From Elysia marginata (taxonomy: Eukaryota > Mollusca > Gastropoda > Plakobranchidae), in contig BMAT01010472.1 of the NCBI GenBank assembly GCA_019649035.1, positions 252,999-316,998 of the forward strand: a stretch of DNA of 64,000 nt, in the 5' to 3' direction. Below the pieces are notes generated by a model. That model was not told where the DNA came from and made no database searches. It saw only the letters and a program-made list of their open reading frames with translations. Shown here one piece after another: positions 58,801 to 64,000 of this stretch; position 1 is the first letter of the stretch, and every line of letters starts with the position of its first letter. Both the position numbers and the translations under genes were made by a program.

Positions 58801-61800
58801 TGCTGTGATATGGTCTGGGCATTTATCTTGCCGATATCATCGTGCTGCGCCGTCAAGAAGAAAATCGGTTGCTGGGACAGCTTGTCAATGAGGGCTGCCG
58901 TTCCTCCTTTCCCAGCCTCCCCAAGTACGCGCATATACTCTTGGCAGAGTTCCTCACACACAAGCTGCAGTAGTGGCAGGAACAGCCGACCCTCACAGAA
59001 AGGCTTTGACTTGGATACACTGGCTGCAGATTTCAGCTCAGAGACTGAGGGGGGTGAGGTGGGTGTTTCTCCAACTGGAGTTATGGCAGCTCTGAGATAA
59101 AAGATGAAGATTTGGTGAATAAATATAATAAATATTTCTAAGGTAAAAAAATAAGGGCATGCAATCATGAAATCCAAAAAAAATATGTATTGAATAGAGA
59201 AAGAGAGAAAGGGCAAGCTGACATATAAATAAATAATTTGATAAAGAGCCATATAGATGGATCAATACACAAATAAATGCATAAATTGAGAGAGATTGAA
59301 GGGGCAGGGTAGAAATAGGGTAGAGGCAGAGGAAGAGACATATATAGACGACCATATTGAGAAAGACAAAGAAGAGACAGAGATAAAGAAACTGTAAGCA
59401 AAAGCCTGAGATTAAGATAGGCTGAAACATAGGAAGAAAGAGACATGGAAATATATTTAAACACAGAAATGAAGAAAAATGAGACAAAAACAGAAAAAAA
59501 GAATAAGAAAAATTGTGAAGGAGACAGAGGCAGATAACAAGAAATAGACATGGAGTTTAGAACTAGAAAGATAAATGGTACAAATAAACAAAAAAAAAAA
59601 CATGCTTTGAAGTCATACTGATGAAAAACAAGCATAAAAACTTCTTTGTGGAACAGTAATTAAAAGAGCAAAAAGACAATTTCATAATCCTCCATTAAAT
59701 TTATTTAAGAGTATCAGATGAGCGAAAAAAAAAAAAAAGTCCATCTTCAACAAAAGCTAAAATGACCTAGATCTTATACATATTTACACAATATTACTGT
59801 TCAATAACTCTAAAAAAATGCTCTTCTTCCTCTTCGGCCTACATTAAGCTCTCACCTAGTGGAGGAGATGCTGGCGTTCTCAAGGTGGGCGCACACCTGC
59901 ACCAACGTATGCACCTGAAACAGGATTGCCATGGCTGCCGTCTTGTACAAGTTTGCTGCCGTCTCCAAGCTGGCCACTTTCTGCAAGAGAAACTTCAGGC
60001 CAGGCCGAGCGTCAAAATCTTGGGCAAAGCGAAACGAAGTCTCAAGCGCCTCTAGGAAGCCAAACACAACACGAGTTGACATGTAAGACGTCAAGCCTGC
60101 AAAGAGAAACAGAGCTATATTACCAAATATTCCATAATCTTAACGATGACAAGTTTGCTCCCTACAAAATAAAGTACAAAATTCATTGTAAGGGCACCTT
60201 TTCACTTTTTTCTCTCCATAAAATCAAAATTAGCTAATATGCATGGCAACCATTTGCCTTTTAACTATCTACCTGACTTGAGCAGCCCTTACATTTTATA
60301 TTGCTGCAGCAAACCAGCTCTACCTGCATTCATTGGGACATTTTTTACCCAACTGTTGCTTAAAAAATGCTTGAAAATTCATCCTCCACTCCATTTCTAT
60401 ACAAAACCTTTTACAGACTTATATTAAAACAATATTAAAAAGATGTGCCATACTCTATAAAAATAATTCACCCTTTTTTTTGGTTTATTCATATTAATTT
60501 AGAATAACCATAAAAATTTGAGACAAAGAATCCAGACATGGTGCACACATATGCTTCTTATGAAAATTCAAGTAAGAATGTTTCTCTATTTCTGGATTGC
60601 TCAAGAAAAAAATGTGAGACAAGAATCCAGACATTGTGCGCACATCTACTTCTTATGAAAATTCAAGTAAGAATGTTTCTTTATTTCTGGAACGCTCCAG
60701 AAAAACATTTGTGACAAAGAATCCAGACATAGTGCGCACATCTACTTCTTATGAAAATTCAAATAAGAATGCGTCTTTATTTCTGGAACACTTCAGACAA
60801 AAGTTTGAGGCAAAGAATCCAGACATAGTGCGCACATCTACTTCTTATGAAAATTCAAATAAGAATGCGTCTTTATTTCTGGATTGCTCCAGAAAAAAAA
60901 TTGAGGCAAAGAATCCAGACATGGTGCACACATATACTTCTTATGAAAATTCAAGTAAGAATGTTTCTTTATTTCTGGATTGCTCAAGAAAAAAATTTGA
61001 GACAAAGAATCCAGACATAGTGCGCACATATACTTCTTATGAAAATTCAAGTAAGAATGTTTCTTTATTTCTGGAACGCTCCAGAAAAACATTTGAGACA
61101 AAGAATCCAGACATAGTGCGCACATCTACTTATGAAAATGTTTGTTCATTTATTTCTAGAACGCTCCAGTTGAAAGCGATAGCAGTGCTCACCTGGAAGT
61201 TTGCTCTCTTCTTTATCTCCAGTCTCTGTTATATTGGTGAGACCAGGTCCCAGCAAAATGGTACCCACTGTTTGGAGAAGCAGCTGGTTAGATAATAAAC
61301 CAACCACTATATGTCGGAATGGCACTCTGTGGATCATGCAAAGAAGTCACAATGGCATTTGCATCTTTACATTTTTGTCTACAGACCAAAGAAATAAATC
61401 TACATTCATTATTAAGAAATAAAAAACTTATATGTTAAGAGCAAATAAAGCTGAAATTTAGATATGTCACAAAACCCCCCACTTATGACAGCTCCTTTTG
61501 TTTAGCTAAACCCACAGAAAAATCACAAACATTAAATTTCCTGATGATTTACTAAGACATAGATATTGTATACAAAACCTCAAGGTTGAGTATAAATCCT
61601 TAAGAAAAATAAAAAAATATGATTCTGTAATATTATTTGAATTGCTGGCTGAAAGAAAGCAACAAAGAGCATTTTTTACATCTTGCAAACAAGTGGTGAA
61701 AAGCTTAAAAATTAAACATTTGAAACTTATTGAAATTTTCAAGTTTAAGGAACGACTTTAAGTTGTTTGTATCATTTCAGTAAGAGTTTATTTCTATAAA

Positions 61801-63742
61801 TTCTAAAACATTGATATATTCGTTTTGTATCATACTCCCATCCCCCCTCCCCCCAAAAAAAAATCTTATGTGATTAAAGATAAAATCAAACCTGGTTGAG
61901 ATGTGATCTGGATTGAGACTGTCTTGATGATCTGGTGGGTACAGTAAGAACACAAAAGACTTATCTTGCTCTGTGTCATACTGCACTGAAGGCATAGACG
62001 ACACTTGGCTGTCCAAGAGAAATACCTGCAAAAATAAAAATCACTCTGCTCAGAGGACAGTGTTGTAGCTGGCTTAAAATTGAAACAGACAGTCTTGATC
62101 TTTGCAAGTCGAATAATTCAAGCTCTCAGATTTAAGTGTAGTGAATCAAGATTTTTAGCAACAAATTTAAATCAGTAAAGCCTACAATAAAACATTTCCT
62201 TGAAATGTTATTGAAATGAAACAAATCATTGAACATGAAGATGGTTCTTGCTTTGCTGGGCCCTTACAGAAATTTGAAATCTATCAAACCGATTGTAAAG
62301 CACAGAATATATCAAACAAAGGGGTGTTTTATTTTTAAAAAAATTTCTTCTATTTACATAACCAATATAATGTACCAAGTCATCTAAAGCTAACCTGTTG
62401 AGCCATCTGCCTCAAGCGGAGACAATCCACTACTTTGCAATCTTTTCGTGTTGCCACTTTGACCTGACCAACATCACCATAAAAATTGTCTGAGTTTGCA
62501 TGAAAGAGAGACATCAAGAGACGTAGGTTGTACATTGTCACCCCCAAGGCTCTCTCAACTGCCCCAACACTGACATGCCACAGGTGCTCAGACAAAGAAG
62601 GGCCTGACGACAGCAATATATGCCTGGGGACATTGAAAGCAAGAAACGGTTGTAATAAAGTAACAAAAGACTTGAAAGCTATACTGCAAATAATTTGCGG
62701 CTCTTCTATGAATGTACAAAAACACTTCAGACTTTCTCATAACCTCATCTGTATGCAAATACCACAGCAAAGTTTTATGGTGCATAAGTTGTGGAAATGA
62801 AATCTTTGAGAACAGCCAATGATACGCTGTCAGAAAAACCTGATTTAGGGTGGGAAGATGACTCACAGCATTTGACTATTTCAGACCCTCTCATTTGCTA
62901 GACATAGGTCACTCCTTCTCTCTTGAAATCTGAAACAGTGACAAGTAGTATCACTTGACTGGTTTAGACGTCCTGAATGAAATGGTCGATCCAGGTTGTA
63001 AATTCATCGTCTACTGTCTTTACTGTATCATATCCTTCTTTTAGTTTAGTTATTGGGCAGTACAGGACTATGGCTTATAGTCTGTTGTTTCTATTTCTTC
63101 TTTGCATCGTGGGCACATTGGGGAGTCTTTTTGTCACCATTTAAGATCCAAAATGTTACAAATTAAGTAAAGTAAAAATAGAGAAAGACAGAAAACATTT
63201 TCCAATTAAATTATTTCCTTTTTTTTTGCCCCACTTCCTGTGGCATCCAACATATTCATAATGAATACTGAATGAATAATACTTTCAAGCCCATGAAGTA
63301 AACATTGTGTTGCTTTTTCCAACCATTTGCAGTCAACTGTGCCTTAAGTTGATCTCCAGAAGACATTAACATTGACTTTGGCAAAAAATTGAGATATGTG
63401 CAAGTCCTTATGTACGCTTGTCCCGTTGTAATTAAAAAAACCAAGTGAACTGAAAATCGATTTAAGCAACTTAGATTTACAACAGAGTCGACAATCACCT
63501 TTTGGATAAGATACGTTTGTCTGTCCCCAACCTATTAGTTACATCAAGTTTAGCCATCTAGCAGACTAATTAAACTACAGTTAGTGTCACTGGAGGTCAC
63601 CAAGCTAATTGACAATATACTGACCTGATGCAGGAACAGCCAAGACGAGAAATATTTTCCACAGGCTGAGCAACACACTCAGTAAAAACATCCATCGTTT
63701 GCTGAAGTAGCAGCTGTAAGGGACCCTCGAGGCTTGGGTTAC
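55618..63742 (-). CDS. ARFGEF3: ARFGEF3 (BIG3) C-terminal part, last nine coding exons; 5' part outside window
   Basis: BIG3 is the divergent member of the BIG Arf-GEF family: a large scaffold of the secretory and insulin-granule pathway in vertebrates whose Sec7 region is degenerate. Exons, minus strand in order: 63625-63742, 62395-62623, 61892-62025, 61193-61326, 59856-60096, 58544-59091, 57600-57739, 56372-56557, 55618-55899. Phases agree throughout and give about 604 residues to the stop. Landmarks shared with human BIG3 are RLRQMAQQVFLLDSQ, HIVVGLLSNQLLLQT, FDARPGLKFLLQKV, VYTVATDQVIENLM and HVQAWSDSLTAIL. Ordinary BIG1/BIG2 is less likely because these landmarks, especially the C-terminal QAW block, are BIG3-specific as I recall the family. 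It converges on EXT2. Confidence 0.93.
56372..56557 (-). CDS. ARFGEF3: ARFGEF3 exon H
   Basis: 62 codons, phase 0. It reads VYTVATDQVIENLMQQYKRH and MPNFIRTVKHPKSRPK, matching IYTMAADKTISKLMTEYKKR and FPKEVKVEKK. Acceptor ttttttaag, donor GTAGAA. Confidence 0.93.
57600..57739 (-). CDS. ARFGEF3: ARFGEF3 exon G (acidic)
   Basis: 140 nt ending phase 0. It reads QEDDDFLDSLSDEGKSVCTV and DEADEDSDRDVSARSKREVR, an acidic disordered linker. Position and phase fit; the sequence is weakly conserved. Acceptor gcgtcttag, donor GTTTGT. Confidence 0.84.
58544..59091 (-). CDS. ARFGEF3: ARFGEF3 exon F (large, serine/basic-rich)
   Basis: 548 nt, phase 2 in and 1 out. The helical part reads RLFLPLLQLVCEELCQEYMR (compare LHKLCMELCNNYIQM). 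A disordered part follows, with QQPIFFLTAQHDDI and basic phosphosite-like RSKSVEQKG and RLRSKSLDQH. The donor GTATGT follows ATPQG. Confidence 0.9.
59190..59560. repeat. Purine-rich low-complexity intron segment
   Basis: Degenerate AGAGA/GAAAGA text on the plus strand inside the ARFGEF3 intron between exons E and F. It yields Leu/Ser/Phe-rich minus-strand frames that are artefacts. Confidence 0.8.
59856..60096 (-). CDS. ARFGEF3: ARFGEF3 exon E
   Basis: 241 nt. It reads FGFLEALETSFRFAQDFDAR, PGLKFLLQKVASLETAANLY and KTAAMAILFQVHTLV, matching SYRTAREFDTSPGLKCLLKK and AANLYRQSAMSFNIYFHALV. Strong splice sites. Confidence 0.96.
60517..61169. repeat. 96-bp minisatellite (about 6.7 units) in ARFGEF3 intron
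   Basis: Units start at AGACAT at 60534, 60629, 60725, 60821, 60917, 61013 and 61109. The first is 95 bases (one A lost), the next five are 96, and the last is partial with a deletion. Variant sites show unit 5 resembles unit 1 and unit 6 resembles unit 2, so a four-unit higher-order repeat is likely. Because 96 is divisible by 3, long frames stay open on both strands (for example 60636-61295 plus); I do not regard them as genes. Confidence 0.95.
61193..61326 (-). CDS. ARFGEF3: ARFGEF3 exon D
   Basis: 134 nt, phase 2 in and 1 out. It reads VPFRHIVVGLLSNQLLLQTV and TILLGPG, matching FREIVVSLLSHQVLLQNLYD. The donor (GTGAGC) lies only about 23 bases from the end of the 96-bp minisatellite. Confidence 0.93.
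61892..62025 (-). CDS. ARFGEF3: ARFGEF3 exon C
   Basis: 134 nt. It reads VFLLDSQVSSMPSVQYDTEQ and SFVFLLYPPDHQDS, matching VFMLDTQCSPK and LIIELPPDEKPN. Acceptor tttttgcag, donor GTTTGA. Confidence 0.9.
62395..62623 (-). CDS. ARFGEF3: ARFGEF3 exon B
   Basis: 229 nt. It reads LSEHLWHVSVGAVERALGV and DCLRLRQMAQQ. The family has FTEEMWRLACCALQDAF and WRIRAMAQQVF here. Acceptor tccccag, donor GTTAGC. Confidence 0.92.
63625..63742 (-). CDS. ARFGEF3: ARFGEF3 exon A (first in window)
   Basis: 118 nt ending phase 2 at GTCAGT. It reads GPLQLLLQQTMDVFTECVAQ then PVENISRLGCSCIR, matching FELLVACVAKPTETISRVGCSCIR. The acceptor (ttttttgaag) is the less certain border. Confidence 0.87.
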
Positions 63743-64000
63743 CTTCAAAAAGGTTAAGAAATGGAAAATGCTTTTCAAGAATGAGTTCTGAAGCTACTCT
63801 GAACCCAGAAAGAAACTAAAGAAAATGTGAACAAATCTGAAAACTTAACTACAAACCTACAACCTTTAAAAAGCTAGACATACAAGTACAACTTAAATAA
63901 ATTCATTAAAAAACCTGCTCATTTTATTAAATGGAATACAAAGCTGTACAAATTTTTTTCTTCAGACTTAAGTTCACCACTTCAACTTAACTTTAAGATT

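Noticed and set aside
1-64000. CRISPR array, operon, phage or plasmid features
   Set aside because: None present; introns, GT/AG splicing, SINE and non-LTR elements show nuclear animal DNA.

Overview
The window is AT-rich animal nuclear DNA carrying three intron-rich protein-coding genes, much repeat debris and two assembly gaps (15201-16138 and 32568-32590). There are no bacterial features. The gene content is bilaterian. A tRNA-headed SINE, pogo/Tigger-like transposons, RTE/CR1-type retrotransposon scraps and long tetranucleotide and GA tracts fit a mollusc, probably a gastropod. That assignment is inference; no marker gene is present.

Layout. (1) Minus strand, 22959 down to 193: a REPS1-type EH-domain protein. 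Sixteen coding exons are readable and join in phase. One EH2 exon is lost in the 938-base gap, and the C-terminal coiled coil lies beyond base 1. (2) 23.0-36.7 kb: a divergent intergenic region with a 1.1-kb GA tract, TCTA microsatellites, a palindromic element, a tRNA-derived SINE and a decayed, internally deleted non-LTR retrotransposon. (3) Plus strand, 36770-45723: a complete EXT2 (exostosin-2) gene of 11 coding exons, predicted 721 residues. (4) 45.7-55.6 kb: a convergent intergenic region with the EXT2 3' UTR and two retrotransposon tails. (5) Minus strand, 63742 down to 55618: the last nine coding exons of ARFGEF3/BIG3. The Sec7-like and N-terminal parts lie beyond 64000.

Biology. REPS1 and ARFGEF3 both belong to membrane-traffic families (Ral/Eps15 endocytosis; Arf-GEF-like secretory control). 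EXT2 is a Golgi heparan-sulfate polymerase subunit. REPS1 and ARFGEF3 are also near neighbours on human 6q23-q24, so their linkage here looks like old conserved synteny, with EXT2 between them in this genome.

Exon borders were set by hand from GT/AG sites, reading phase and recalled family sequence, so single-base errors are possible. I saw no convincing new multi-gene system. The better leads are an EXT2 start preceded by an abutting three-codon uORF, a 96-bp minisatellite with four-unit higher-order structure touching an ARFGEF3 splice site, and nested or related pogo-like elements in REPS1 introns.
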